From positions 123,147-187,146 of the forward strand of contig NZ_FMZX01000007.1 in assembly GCF_900101615.1 (NCBI RefSeq): 64,000 bases of DNA. Reading direction: 5' to 3'. This document shows, piece by piece, positions 38,712-47,325 of the stretch (its first letter is position 1; each line of letters opens with the position of its first letter). The notes under the pieces are model-generated. The model saw only the letters and a program-made list of their open reading frames with translations. It was not told the origin of the DNA and made no database searches. The translations under genes were made by a program, and so were the position numbers. This DNA is from Belnapia rosea (GTDB lineage Bacteria; Pseudomonadota; Alphaproteobacteria; Acetobacterales; Acetobacteraceae).

Positions 38712-39644
38712 ATGACGGCGGAGATCGACAGGGCGATGGGCTTCGCGCCCGATTACGACAGCCCGATCCCCTACATGCAGCGGACCCGCGAGTATTACCG
38801 GGCGATCGGCTATGACCCCTATCGCTGGGCGCATTACCGGGACGTCCCCTTCTCGCCCCTGCGCAAGCCGCTGGCCGAGAGCCGCCTGACCCTCATCACC
38901 ACGGCCGCACCCTTCGATCCGGACAAGGGCGACCAGGGACCGGGCGCGGCCTACAACTCGGCCGCCAAATTCTACCAGGTCTATTCCGGCCGGATGGATG
39001 AGGAGCACGACCTTCGCATCTCCCACATCGCCTATGACCGGAAGCATAGCCCGGCGACGGATGCGCGGGCCTGGTTTCCGCTCCACGCCCTGCGAGACGC
39101 AGCTGCCGCCGGCCGGATCGGTGAGTTGACGACGCATTTCCTCGGCGCGCCGACCAACCGCAGCCACCGCCATACGGTGGAGGTGGACTGCCCCGAAATC
39201 CTCTCCCGCTGCCTGCAGGATGGAGCGGAGGTGGCTGTGCTGGTGCCGAATTGCCCGGTCTGCCACCAGACCGTCAGCCTGACCGCCCGCTACCTGGAGC
39301 AGCACGGAATCCCGACCGTGGTGATGGGTTGTGCCAAGGACATCGTGGAGCATTGCGGCGTGCCACGCTTCCTGTTCAGCGACTTCCCGCTCGGCAATGC
39401 CGCCGGACGTCCGCATGAGCCGGATAGCCAGGCGGCGACGCTGGAGCTCGCCCTCCGGCTGCTGGAGACGGCGGCCGGCCCGCGCAGCACGCTGCAATCG
39501 CCCCAGCGCTGGGACGAGACGGGGGAATGGAAGCTCGACTACCTCAACCTCGAGCAGATCGGGGCGGAGGAGCTGGCCCGTCGCAAGGAGGAATTCCTGC
39601 GCCAGAAGGCCATCGCCAAGGGGTTGCGCGAGCAGGCGGCATGA
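38712..39644 (+). CDS. GrdB-like glycine/sarcosine/betaine reductase B-family protein, Cys form
   Basis: A 310-residue protein resembling the selenoprotein B subunit of glycine/betaine/D-proline reductases. The redox motif is CPVC (Cys181 and Cys184) in VLVPNCPVCHQT, where clostridial enzymes have Sec-x-x-Cys; here the codon is TGC, not TGA. A later GIPTVVMGCAKDIVEHCGVPR and PLGNAAGRPHE match the family C-terminus. The stop overlaps the CoA-transferase start (ATGA), so the two act together. In an aerobe the reaction is probably not classical Stickland reduction. The exact role is unknown. Confidence 0.75.
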   Translation: MTAEIDRAMGFAPDYDSPIPYMQRTREYYRAIGYDPYRWAHYRDVPFSPLRKPLAESRLTLITTAAPFDPDKGDQGPGAAYNSAAKFYQVYSGRMDEEHDLRISHIAYDRKHSPATDARAWFPLHALRDAAAAGRIGELTTHFLGAPTNRSHRHTVEVDCPEILSRCLQDGAEVAVLVPNCPVCHQTVSLTARYLEQHGIPTVVMGCAKDIVEHCGVPRFLFSDFPLGNAAGRPHEPDSQAATLELALRLLETAAGPRSTLQSPQRWDETGEWKLDYLNLEQIGAEELARRKEEFLRQKAIAKGLREQAA

Positions 39645-40840
39645 GCGGCACCCGCCCCTTCGAGGGTGTCCGCATCCTCGACTTCACCCAGGTCCTCGCC
39701 GGCCCCTTCGCCAGCTACCAGCTCGCGCTCCTCGGCGCGGATGTGGTGAAGGTGGAGCGGCGCGAGGGGGAGGACATGCGTCGGACGCCCCTCTCCCGCG
39801 AATGGGCGGAGCGCGGCATGGCCTCGGCTTGGCAGGCGGTGAACGGCAACAAGCGCAGCCTCACCCTCGACCTGCAAAAGCCGGAGGCGCGGGAGATCAT
39901 CCACTGCCTCGCCGCCGAGGCGGATGTGGTGATGGAGAATTTCCGCCCCGGCGTGATGGACCGGCTCGGCCTCGGTTATGAGGCGCTCTCGGACATCAAC
40001 CCACGGCTGATATTCTGCAGCGTCTCCGCCTTCGGCCAGACCGGGCCGGACCGGCTGGAGGCAGGCTATGACGGCCGCATCCAGGCCATGTCCGGCATCA
40101 TGGCGATGACCGGCCATCCGGGCGGGGACCCGCTGCGCGCCGGCTTCGCGGTCTGCGACCAGCTCTCCGGCATGACGGCTGCCTTTGCCGTCGCCTCTGC
40201 GCTGTTTCAGCGGACGCATACCGGGCGCGGGCAGCGGCTCGACGTCTCCATGCTGGAATCGACCCTCGCCTTCCTGGGCGGCCAGGTCGCCGACTGGACC
40301 GTCGCCGGGCATCGGCAGAGGCCCTGGGGCAACCAGGCGGTCAGCCGGAAGGCGACAGCCAACCTGTTCCGTGCCCGCGACGGTCACCTCCTGCTCGCGG
40401 TGAATACCGACAAGCAGTACGCGTCGCTGATGCAGGCCATCGGCCGCGCCGATGCGCTGGAGGAGCCGCGCCTCGCCGACTGGTTCCTCCGCCTCGAGAA
40501 TGCCGCGCTGCTGCGCGAGGTGATCGAAGGCGCGCTCGCCGCGGCCGATGCCGCCGACTGGGAGGAACGGTTGAACGCCGCCGGCGCCCCCTGCGCCCGC
40601 ATCTGGCGCGTGGACGAGGTGATCGACCACCGCCAGATCCGCGCCCGCGATGCCCTGCAGGAGGTGGAGACGCCCTGGGGCCGGCTGCGCTTCGCCACCA
40701 CCGGCTTCCGCATGGCGCATGGCGGTGCGCGGCTCGACCGTCCGGCCCCGGCACTCGGCGCGGATACCGAGGCGGTCCTGGCGGCTGCGGGATACGACGC
40801 GGCGCGGATCGCGGCCTTCCGCGAAGCGGGGGTGATCTAG
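39641..40840 (+). CDS. class III CoA-transferase (CaiB/BaiF family)
   Basis: A 399-residue transferase that moves CoA between carboxylates. Family marks are the N-terminal LDFTQVLAGPFASYQLALLGADVVKVE, FRPGVMDRLGLGYEAL, SVSAFGQTGP and GQRLDVSMLES. The catalytic aspartate should be the one near residue 170 in the AVCDQLSGM region. It overlaps the GrdB-like gene by 4 bases and probably activates or recycles the acid product of that step. Confidence 0.88.
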   Translation: MSGTRPFEGVRILDFTQVLAGPFASYQLALLGADVVKVERREGEDMRRTPLSREWAERGMASAWQAVNGNKRSLTLDLQKPEAREIIHCLAAEADVVMENFRPGVMDRLGLGYEALSDINPRLIFCSVSAFGQTGPDRLEAGYDGRIQAMSGIMAMTGHPGGDPLRAGFAVCDQLSGMTAAFAVASALFQRTHTGRGQRLDVSMLESTLAFLGGQVADWTVAGHRQRPWGNQAVSRKATANLFRARDGHLLLAVNTDKQYASLMQAIGRADALEEPRLADWFLRLENAALLREVIEGALAAADAADWEERLNAAGAPCARIWRVDEVIDHRQIRARDALQEVETPWGRLRFATTGFRMAHGGARLDRPAPALGADTEAVLAAAGYDAARIAAFREAGVI

Positions 40841-41384
40841 CACTCCATTGGCAAGCGGGGACGCACCGGACAGGCGGCGAGCGGAGTTGTTCGGCGTGTC
40901 GGCCGAGGTGATGCCATGGCGACACTTGTGGATTGACAGAGGGCGCTGAAGCGCTGGCTGGTGCCGTCCTTGACCCATTGGCGGAGCGGCTGGGGCTGCC
41001 GAGCCACTTGCGGCCAGGCTTTTGCGTAACCCTGGTCGGCGGCCCAGAGGCTTGGCACCTTGTGGATGACGCGGCGCTGCCGAGGAAGGGCCGGCACCGG
41101 CTGGCGTCGCGCCGCAATGCGCCTCGGCTCCTGGTAGGACTGCCAGCGGCCAGACACTGGTCTTGCTGACCCTCGTGGCTGGTGATCGGCGAGCACCTCC
41201 CAACGGGCGAGCGGAACCACTCCCCAGCCAACCTGCCTGCTGACTTGAGCCTGCGTCGCCTCGCGGCCGCCATCAAGGCACGCCGGGTATGCGAACAGGC
41301 GCAGGCCCGAGCCGACATGCGCTGATGAGGATGCTTGCCTATTCTTTCCCGTGATGGCCCGCTGGACAGTGATGGCGTGCCTTT
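40841..41384. other. gene-poor stretch, no recognised feature
   Basis: I see no convincing gene in these 544 bases. A minus-strand frame (40837-41220, 127 codons) stays open, but its translation is rich in Arg, Pro, Gln and Ser with no known motif and no ribosome site. A plus-strand frame at 40933 is similar. The stretch directly precedes a decayed integrase and may be the remains of mobile DNA. Confidence 0.4.
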
Positions 41385-41588
41385 TCAGTCGACGCGAGCA
41401 TTGACGACCGGCGGCGACAACATGTCGCTCAGCACCACCACGTCTTCAGCATATACGTCGGAGAGCGGTAGCTCTTGGCCCGTCACCAACCATTGGTCCC
41501 ATTCGGCCTGCCATTGAGCGACCTCTGGCTCCTGGCCACCTATGCAGATCCAGTAGAAGCCAGTTTCGCGGTTACCGGGGTCGGTCAT
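41385..41588 (-). CDS. small acidic hypothetical protein
   Basis: A 67-residue acidic, tryptophan-containing protein (GFYWICIGGQEPEVAQWQ, then a Glu/Asp-rich end). GGAGG lies 6 bases before this ATG. A GTG at 41636 would add 16 residues but has a poorer site. The pattern of a short protein reading 'hydrophobic-W-glutamate, AEW-x-W-L' resembles uncharacterised small proteins of alphaproteobacteria; no function is known. It lies just downstream of the broken integrase. Confidence 0.45.
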   Translation of the reverse strand: MTDPGNRETGFYWICIGGQEPEVAQWQAEWDQWLVTGQELPLSDVYAEDVVVLSDMLSPPVVNARVD

Positions 41589-41724
41589 GCGCCACCTCCG
41601 ATTGCCGATACGCATAAGCTGCAGGTTGGTTGTCACTTCCCGTTACATTTCGGACCATGGAGCGCTTTTTATCCTACAGTCGGGTGGGGCCGTCACAGCC
41701 CCGACCCTGGCCACAGCATCGTCC

Positions 41725-42130
41725 ATGAACAGATTGCCTCAGCGGATACAGCCCTCGCAGGACTGGCAGATTGCGATGGCCGGACTGGATCTGGATGTGC
41801 CGCTCCGCCATCTCAGCGCGGGCCATGCTGGTGATGAAGCCGGAACGGAGGTTATGGCCGGAGACCTCGGCTGGATTGCCCCCGCCACGGCTACCTTGAC
41901 CAGCCGGGCCAGGTCGATGTGCGAGAACCGGGCCGAGCCGATGCGGTCATGCCGGTTCACCGAAACGAGTACTGGGCCCGCGTCTTGATGGGCAGGTCCG
42001 ATGCGACTGGGCATAGGGGTCCGGAATCTCTGTCCCCTGGCCGACCTGGTCCGGCTTCCAGCGCCGAAGGGTGATGACCATATCCTTCGGCAGGTGGAGT
42101 GTGGCCGCACTGGGTCGAGCGGGACCATCG
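41725..42130 (-). pseudogene. decayed tyrosine recombinase (phage-type integrase), catalytic part
   Basis: Three minus-strand frames together rebuild an integrase C-terminal domain. They read DMVITLRRWKPDQVGQGTEI (42020-42082), then VLVSVNRHDRIGSARFSHID with LARLVKVAVAG, then GHNLRSGFITSMARAEMAER with QIQSGHRNLPVLRG. Catalytic Arg (LRSGF) and His (SGHRN) are retained. The nucleophile position reads TGT (Cys, 41748-41750) where the family has Tyr, and TGA follows two codons later. Frame changes occur near 41985, at a G-run around 41880 and near 41752. The N-terminal domain could not be recovered. Confidence 0.75.
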
Positions 42131-42547
42131 CTTGTGCGCTCAGACGAGCGTCGTGGCCCACGCCTCCTGCTACCAGACCGAAATGCCTCGGCGCGGGCAC
42201 GCTGGCATTGTGCGGCGATCATCAGGTGCCGTCGCGGCCGCCTCCAGCACCTGTAGAGCGGCAGCACCGCTGCGTAGCGCCTCTCGGCACAGTTCGTGGG
42301 CCGCTGAAGAATTCCCGCGCCGAGGCCGCAGGCCGGGAGAGGAAGAGCCGCGCGCCCGCGTGACGGAGACCCCCTCATCAGCCCATGAAGTAGCGCAGCA
42401 GGTTCAGGTCGAGCTGGCGGGGATCAAGGGGCGGCTGCATGGGTTGGGCATCCCCATGCTCATCTGCTCCACTTGCGTCTCACGAGGACCCGCTCGGTGC
42501 CAATCGTTGATTGCAAGGGCGACGGCCAGGCGGAGCGCGACGCGGGA

Positions 42548-43525
42548 TCAGAACTGCCAGCTCGCGGGTATCCAGGCGTAGCCGCTGTCGGTCTTCAGCA
42601 TGTGGCCCAGGCCGGGGAACGGATAATGGAAGCCGAGCACGAGGAGCCTGTCGGCCGCCGCACGGTCGAAGATGCGTCGGCGCGCTTCAAGGGCAGCGTC
42701 CTTGTCGCGATCCGGCCCCGGACGCCAGGGGCGCTCGATATTGACCACCGGGTGGTAGGCGAGGTCCGCCGTGAGCAGCAGCTGGTCCGGGCCGGAGTGT
42801 ACGAGGAAGGATGCCATGCCTGGGGTGTGTCCATGCGCCGGGAGCGTCGCAAGGCCGGGCAGGATCTCAGTCCCCGCCCGATAGAGCACCACGTCGCGCA
42901 CGACGGGCTCGAGGCTGCGCTTGATGGCCTCACCGAAGCGCCGGCGGAAATTGGGGCTGACCGGCAGGTAGGACAGGTCAGGGTCGTCGCGCATGAAGAA
43001 GGACCAGTCGGCCTCCGGCACATGGACCGTGGCGCGCGGGAAGGCCTTGCCGCCCTCGGGCGTCCGCAGATTTCCGACATGGTCCGGGTGCGTATGCGAG
43101 ATAACCACGGCGTCAATACCCTCGGGGCGTAGGCCGATCGCCGCCAGGTTGGCGAAGAGCCTACCGCCGTTCGGCCCCATGGTCTGCGCCGCGCCCGCTT
43201 CGATCAGGATACGGCGCCCCCCTGTCTCGATCAGGAGGGTGTTGAGGTTCAGCACCATGGTGTCGGTTGGAAGGAAGGCGCGCGTAAGCGCCTCGCGGAA
43301 CTCGGCCTCCGGTGCGTCGCCCGCGTAGACGCCTGGGGGGCCCGACAGCACCCCATCGCTGACCACTGTTGCCTGGATGTCGCCCACGCGCAGCCGGTAC
43401 GTCGCCGCATTGCCGGTCGCGTTCGATGCGAGTTGTCCCAGAGCCGGGCGCCCCATGCCGGTGATGGCCAAACCCGTCATGCTCGCCAGCATCATGCCGC
43501 GTCTGTTGATCGAATGCCTGTCCAT
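42548..43525 (-). CDS. exported metallo-beta-lactamase-fold hydrolase
   Basis: A 325-residue MBL-fold protein. The zinc-binding HTHPDH motif is in VVISHTHPDHVGNL, with later His in AHGHTPGM and Asp in LLTADLAYHP. The N-terminus (NRRGMMLAS and a hydrophobic stretch ending ALG-Q) looks like a Tat/Sec export signal, so it probably acts in the periplasm. GGAGGG precedes the ATG by 6 bases. It is divergent from a LysR gene, its likely regulator. The substrate could be a lactone or phosphoester. Confidence 0.85.
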   Translation of the reverse strand: MDRHSINRRGMMLASMTGLAITGMGRPALGQLASNATGNAATYRLRVGDIQATVVSDGVLSGPPGVYAGDAPEAEFREALTRAFLPTDTMVLNLNTLLIETGGRRILIEAGAAQTMGPNGGRLFANLAAIGLRPEGIDAVVISHTHPDHVGNLRTPEGGKAFPRATVHVPEADWSFFMRDDPDLSYLPVSPNFRRRFGEAIKRSLEPVVRDVVLYRAGTEILPGLATLPAHGHTPGMASFLVHSGPDQLLLTADLAYHPVVNIERPWRPGPDRDKDAALEARRRIFDRAAADRLLVLGFHYPFPGLGHMLKTDSGYAWIPASWQF

Positions 43526-43706
43526 GAAAAGCCCTCCGCCTCCTTCCGGCGCGTGGTGTCGCGGCCAGGACCCCGCATTCAGGCGGGCGGCAAGACGCTA
43601 GCCATCCGGCCGTTTTGCCCATAGAGGCGCTACGCGATACACGTTATTCAGTAGGTGGATGACCTGCCCTACTCCCGCCCGGCGGGTTGGGGAAAGGGGC
43701 GATTGG

Positions 43707-44636
43707 ATGCCGGCAGACGACGACCTCTTTGGCACCGACCTCAACCTGCTCGTGCTCCTGAGGACGCTCCTCGAAACGCGCAGCGTGACCAGGACGGCGG
43801 AGCGCAGTGGGATGAGCCAGCCGGCCGTCAGCCGGGCGCTCGGAAGGCTGCGGGTAATGTTCGACGACGCGCTGCTGGTGAAATCGGGCACGACCATGCG
43901 ACCGACCATCCGTGGCGGCGCACTTCTCGAGCCGCTGCAGCGGGCACTCGTAGGTGTCGGCGGCGTCCTTTCCGAGAGGCCAGCCTTCGATCCCGCCAGA
44001 ACCGATCGCACCTTCCGCGTCGCAACGACCGACTACGGCGCCATCGTCATCCTGCCCCGCCTGGCTGAGCTGATGGGCACCGAAGCGCCGAAGGCCAGCA
44101 TCGAGATCGGCCCGGTGGATGACCAGACCTTTCGCAGCCTCGGGGAGACGGATATCGACCTCGCGCTCTACAGCGACAATCCGGTCCCTCCCAGCCTGCG
44201 CAGCCGCGACCTCTTCCGCGAGCGCTTCGGCTGCCTCGTGCGGCACGGCCATCCCGCCGCAGCCCGGTCCGAAGGCGGCAGGCTTCGCCTCGAGGATTAT
44301 CTGGCCTTCTCCCACATCCTGGTGACCGTGGTGGGCGGCCGGTTGGGAACGGTCGACATCGCCCTGGCCGCCATCGGCCATACCCGGCATGTCGCCGTCA
44401 GGATCCCCTACTTCGCCACGGCAGCGCTTGTCGCGGCGAGTTCGGATCTCATCCTGACCATTCCGCAGCGCGCAGCGGCGACATTCTCCGGCGGCAGCCG
44501 CTTGTGCATGCTCGGCCCGCCTGTCGAGCTTCCCGAGTTCGGCTACCGCATGGTGTGGCACGAGCGCGTGCATGCTGAGCCCGACCACGCCTGGCTGCGC
44601 CGCCTCATCCTGAAAGCCGTGCATCCCGAGCGCTGA
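43707..44636 (+). CDS. LysR-family transcriptional regulator
   Basis: A 309-residue regulator. The N-terminal winged helix-turn-helix has LDLNLLVLLRTLLETRSVTRTAERSGMSQPAVSRALGRLR-type sequence (Leu-Asn-Leu start; recognition helix around residues 35-55). A periplasmic-binding-like effector domain follows. The start pattern resembles the NodD/NahR-type branch. The ATG at 43707 has AAGGGG upstream; an earlier ATG at 43659 would add an unusual leader. It faces the MBL-hydrolase gene over a 181-base gap and probably controls it and itself. Confidence 0.88.
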   Translation: MPADDDLFGTDLNLLVLLRTLLETRSVTRTAERSGMSQPAVSRALGRLRVMFDDALLVKSGTTMRPTIRGGALLEPLQRALVGVGGVLSERPAFDPARTDRTFRVATTDYGAIVILPRLAELMGTEAPKASIEIGPVDDQTFRSLGETDIDLALYSDNPVPPSLRSRDLFRERFGCLVRHGHPAAARSEGGRLRLEDYLAFSHILVTVVGGRLGTVDIALAAIGHTRHVAVRIPYFATAALVAASSDLILTIPQRAAATFSGGSRLCMLGPPVELPEFGYRMVWHERVHAEPDHAWLRRLILKAVHPER

Positions 44637-44649
44637 ACCTCCGACCGCC

Positions 44650-44920
44650 ATACCCGCTTACCGGCACGACACGACCTTCGGGCAACGAGCCCGTGCAGCC
44701 GCCAACGGCCCAGCCCGGTCAGCCAGAACCCGGTGCGCCTTGTTCGCTTTCGGAAGGTCGCTTGCGCCACCACGACCGACGAGCCGCGCGCGCAGCCAAG
44801 CCGAATCAATGTCGGCTTGGCGCGGAATGGGCATGGCGAGCCTCCCTGGCTGGCCATGGTGGATCGGCTGACCGCCCGACACGGAGTCTCCGTCGAGTCA
44901 GCGTTTCGGAGACTTGGTAT
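44650..44920 (-). mobile_element. remnant of an IS630-family element (one end)
   Basis: The terminal sequence at 44895-44920 (minus strand ATACCAAGTCTCCGA, then 11 bases) matches 22 of 26 bases of the element end at 63677-63702. Further in, the minus strand has GGGAGGCTCGCC, then ATG at 44834 and codons for MPIPRQADIDSAWLRA, matching MPIPLRADFDAAGLRA of the transposase at 63763. Beyond about 16 codons the frame is lost and no catalytic region remains. Confidence 0.75.
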
Positions 44921-46005
44921 TATCTCCGCAGGCGCCTGATCTGATAGCTGTCAAAGGCGTATTCCGAGAGCTGGAGCCACTGGTAAGCATCCTGCCGGAA
45001 GGTGGCCATCTCCCGGTAGATCTCGGCATAAACCGGGTCCGCCCGCGAATATTCCTCATGCATCTTTGTCGTCTCGTCGAAGCAGGCATCCAGTACCGCT
45101 TGTGGGAAGGGCCGAAGCTGTGTGCCTGCAGCCACCAGGCGCTTCAAGGCTTGCGGATTCAAAGCGTCGTACCGGGCCAAGCCCAGGGAGGTCGTGGCCG
45201 CAGCCGCGGTCTGCACGATGCTGCGATAGGCCGGTGGCAGTTCCTCATACTTCTGCTTGTTGACGATAAGCGAGAGGATGCCTGTCCCCTCCCACCAGCC
45301 AGGGTAGTAGTAATAGGGCGCGACCTTGTAGAGCCCAAGCTTCTCGTCATCATAAGGACCGATCCACTCGGCCGCATCGATGGTCCCGCGCTCGAGCGAC
45401 GGGTAGATATCGCCTGCCGCGATCTGCTGCGGTACGCTGCCTAACCGCTGGAACACATGCCCTGCCAAGCCACCGATACGGAATTTTAGTCCCTTCAAGT
45501 CCTCGACGGACCGGATCTCCTTACGGAACCAGCCGCCCATCTGCGCTCCGGTGCTGATCAGCGGCCAGCAGAGCACATCGTGCTTTTGGTAAAGGAGCCT
45601 GTTCAGCTTGTCGTTGCCGCCCAGTTCGTAAAGATAAGCCATCTGCTGGCGACTGTTCAGCCCGAACAGAAGGACCGTGGCGAACATGAAGGCCGGGTCG
45701 GTACCGATCGAGTAGGAGGAGGCGGTGAAGCAGCTTTCTACGAAGCCTTTGGAGGTTGCCTCCCGCGCCTCAAGCGCTGGGACGATTTCGCCCGGCGAAA
45801 AAACGCGGATGGTGAAGTCACCATCGGTGGCATCGCTGACCATCTTTGAGAAGGTATTTGCGGCACCGTAGAGTGTGTCCAAATTCCGAGGGAAGCTCGA
45901 GGTAAGGCGCCAACTCACCTTGGGACGGGTTTGCGCTATGGCTGGTGCGGCGATGCCGAGGGCAGCAGGAGTGGCACCAGCCGTCAATATCATGCGTCTT
46001 TTCAT
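44920..46005 (-). CDS. TRAP transporter substrate-binding protein (DctP family), second copy
   Basis: A 361-residue binding protein closely similar to the one at 27702: GAQMGGWFRKEIRSVEDLKG, LERGTIDAAEWIGPYDDEK and APYYYYPGWW are shared. It has a signal with MKRRMILTAGATPAALG, ending AIA-Q. GGAGG precedes the ATG. Its TAA stop lies in the end of the IS630 remnant, so the last residues (IRRLRR) may have been altered by the insertion, but the length is normal. No DctQM genes are adjacent. Confidence 0.88.
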   Translation of the reverse strand: MKRRMILTAGATPAALGIAAPAIAQTRPKVSWRLTSSFPRNLDTLYGAANTFSKMVSDATDGDFTIRVFSPGEIVPALEAREATSKGFVESCFTASSYSIGTDPAFMFATVLLFGLNSRQQMAYLYELGGNDKLNRLLYQKHDVLCWPLISTGAQMGGWFRKEIRSVEDLKGLKFRIGGLAGHVFQRLGSVPQQIAAGDIYPSLERGTIDAAEWIGPYDDEKLGLYKVAPYYYYPGWWEGTGILSLIVNKQKYEELPPAYRSIVQTAAAATTSLGLARYDALNPQALKRLVAAGTQLRPFPQAVLDACFDETTKMHEEYSRADPVYAEIYREMATFRQDAYQWLQLSEYAFDSYQIRRLRR

Positions 46006-46347
46006 TCGGGTTTCCTCCAGATCTTTTTTCGGTGAACCTTGGCTGCTGGCGGGTTGGCGGCAGCGCAGCGGAAGCTGTCTGCCATGCTGGCTCGCTTCCG
46101 CAAGGAATAACGGTCACGCTGCGCTCGCCCGCTTCACCGTGCTGATCCTATGCTTCGTACCGCTTCTTGGACAACGGAGCCGGAAACACGCTGAGGTGCC
46201 GCCGGCCGGGCGGCCTGGATCTGGCGTTCTCGACAACGGAGGGACTGGTGCTCGTCCAGACCCAGTCGATTCGCAGTTCTGTCACTCCGCGCATTCCCGA
46301 TATTCTTCCGGCCCACGCCCAGACTATGCGTCGGAAGGAGCCAAGCC
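46006..46347. other. intergenic stretch between divergent binding-protein genes
   Basis: This 342-base stretch lies between the TRAP gene and the Bug/TctC pseudogene. It must hold the promoters of both. I could not pick out a convincing promoter pair or operator. A 63-codon plus-strand frame (46167-46358) is open but has no recognised domain and runs into the pseudogene start. Confidence 0.35.
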
Positions 46348-47149
46348 ATGGTGGATAGAAGATGCTTTCTCGCATCGCTCGCACTCGGCAGTGGCTTTGA
46401 TGGCTTTCGACCCGCCGCTGCGCAGGAGCATTGGCCGAGCCGGCCAATCACGCTGATCGTGCCCTTCGGTGCCGGGGGTGGTACCGATATACTTGCACGA
46501 CTGCTCGCTCAACACATGGCGAACGCCCTTGGCCAGCCAATTCCGATCGACAACCGCGCGGGTGCGAGTGGCACGCTGGGCATGGCACAGCTCGCGCGCG
46601 CGGCCGGATGGCTACACCGTCGCAATCGCCCCCAATGGTACCTATGCGATGGCAACGGCACTGTATGATCGGTTGCCCTATGATATCGAACGTGGCTTCG
46701 CGCCGGTCGGATTGCTGGCCACCACTCCGATTTTCGTCTGCATCCACCCCAATGCCCCTTGGCGCAGCCTCGCGGAGCTGGTCGCCGCGGCAAAGGCCCA
46801 GCCCACCAGCATCACCTACGCCTCCGCCGGTGCCGGTTCGACCAGCCACCTCTTCGTCGAGCTTCTGTTGGACATGATAGGCATGCAGCGCGGCGCCCAG
46901 ACGCCGGAGGTGCCGACCGTCTCGGAAAGCGGCTTCCCTGGATATCGTGCCTTGGTCGATTTCGGTCTTTTCGCACCAGCCGGCACACCACAGCCGATCC
47001 TGGACCGGCTGGTCAGCGAAGCCAGGATCGCCATGAAGCTCCCTGGGCTGCAGCTGAGGCTTGAGAGTCCCGCCATGGAGGCGGTGGGGGGAACGCCTGC
47101 AGAATTCGCGACCAGCTAGGTCGAGGAAACGCGCCGATGGGCCGAACTC
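46348..47149 (+). pseudogene. broken Bug/TctC-type binding-protein gene
   Basis: The gene starts well (signal peptide, then ITLIVPFGAGGGTDILARLL and NRAGASGTLGMAQLARA). At a CG-dinucleotide run (46593-46602) the frame changes; the family sequence continues in another frame with RPDGYTVAIAPNGTYAMATA. About 70 residues of the central domain are missing between LLLDMIGMQ and TPEVPTVSESG. A TAG at 47117-47119 interrupts the end before VEETRRWAEL. Three independent lesions make a functional product very unlikely. Confidence 0.85.
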
Positions 47150-47325
47150 ATCCGTCGACGTCATATGCGGCTGGATTGCCCCGCAAGAGTTTTGCCGGGA
47201 AGTCTGCATAGAGCCGCAGCGGCGGTTCGGTGCTCTGATCCGCGCTGCTGGCTACATTCGGTCCGCTTGCCTACAAAGAGCGGGCAGTATGAAGTCAGAA
47301 ACTCCAGGTCTCGCCATCTGGTCCG

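Noticed and set aside
37296..39497. 733-codon minus-strand frame spanning the GrdB-like gene and the MFS region
   Set aside because: It crosses two clear genes in the wrong frame. Its resemblance to the frame at 36970-37299 only reflects the nucleotide duplication.
38712..39644. Selenocysteine in the GrdB-like protein
   Set aside because: The key codon is TGC (Cys181), not in-frame TGA, and no SECIS element is needed.
40837..41220. 127-codon minus-strand frame that might be a transposase relic
   Set aside because: No recognised transposase motif or terminal repeats, no ribosome site, and composition typical of a random frame.
46593..46602. Phase-variable switch at the CG run in the Bug/TctC gene
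   Set aside because: The same gene also has a central deletion and an internal stop, so switching the frame would not restore it.
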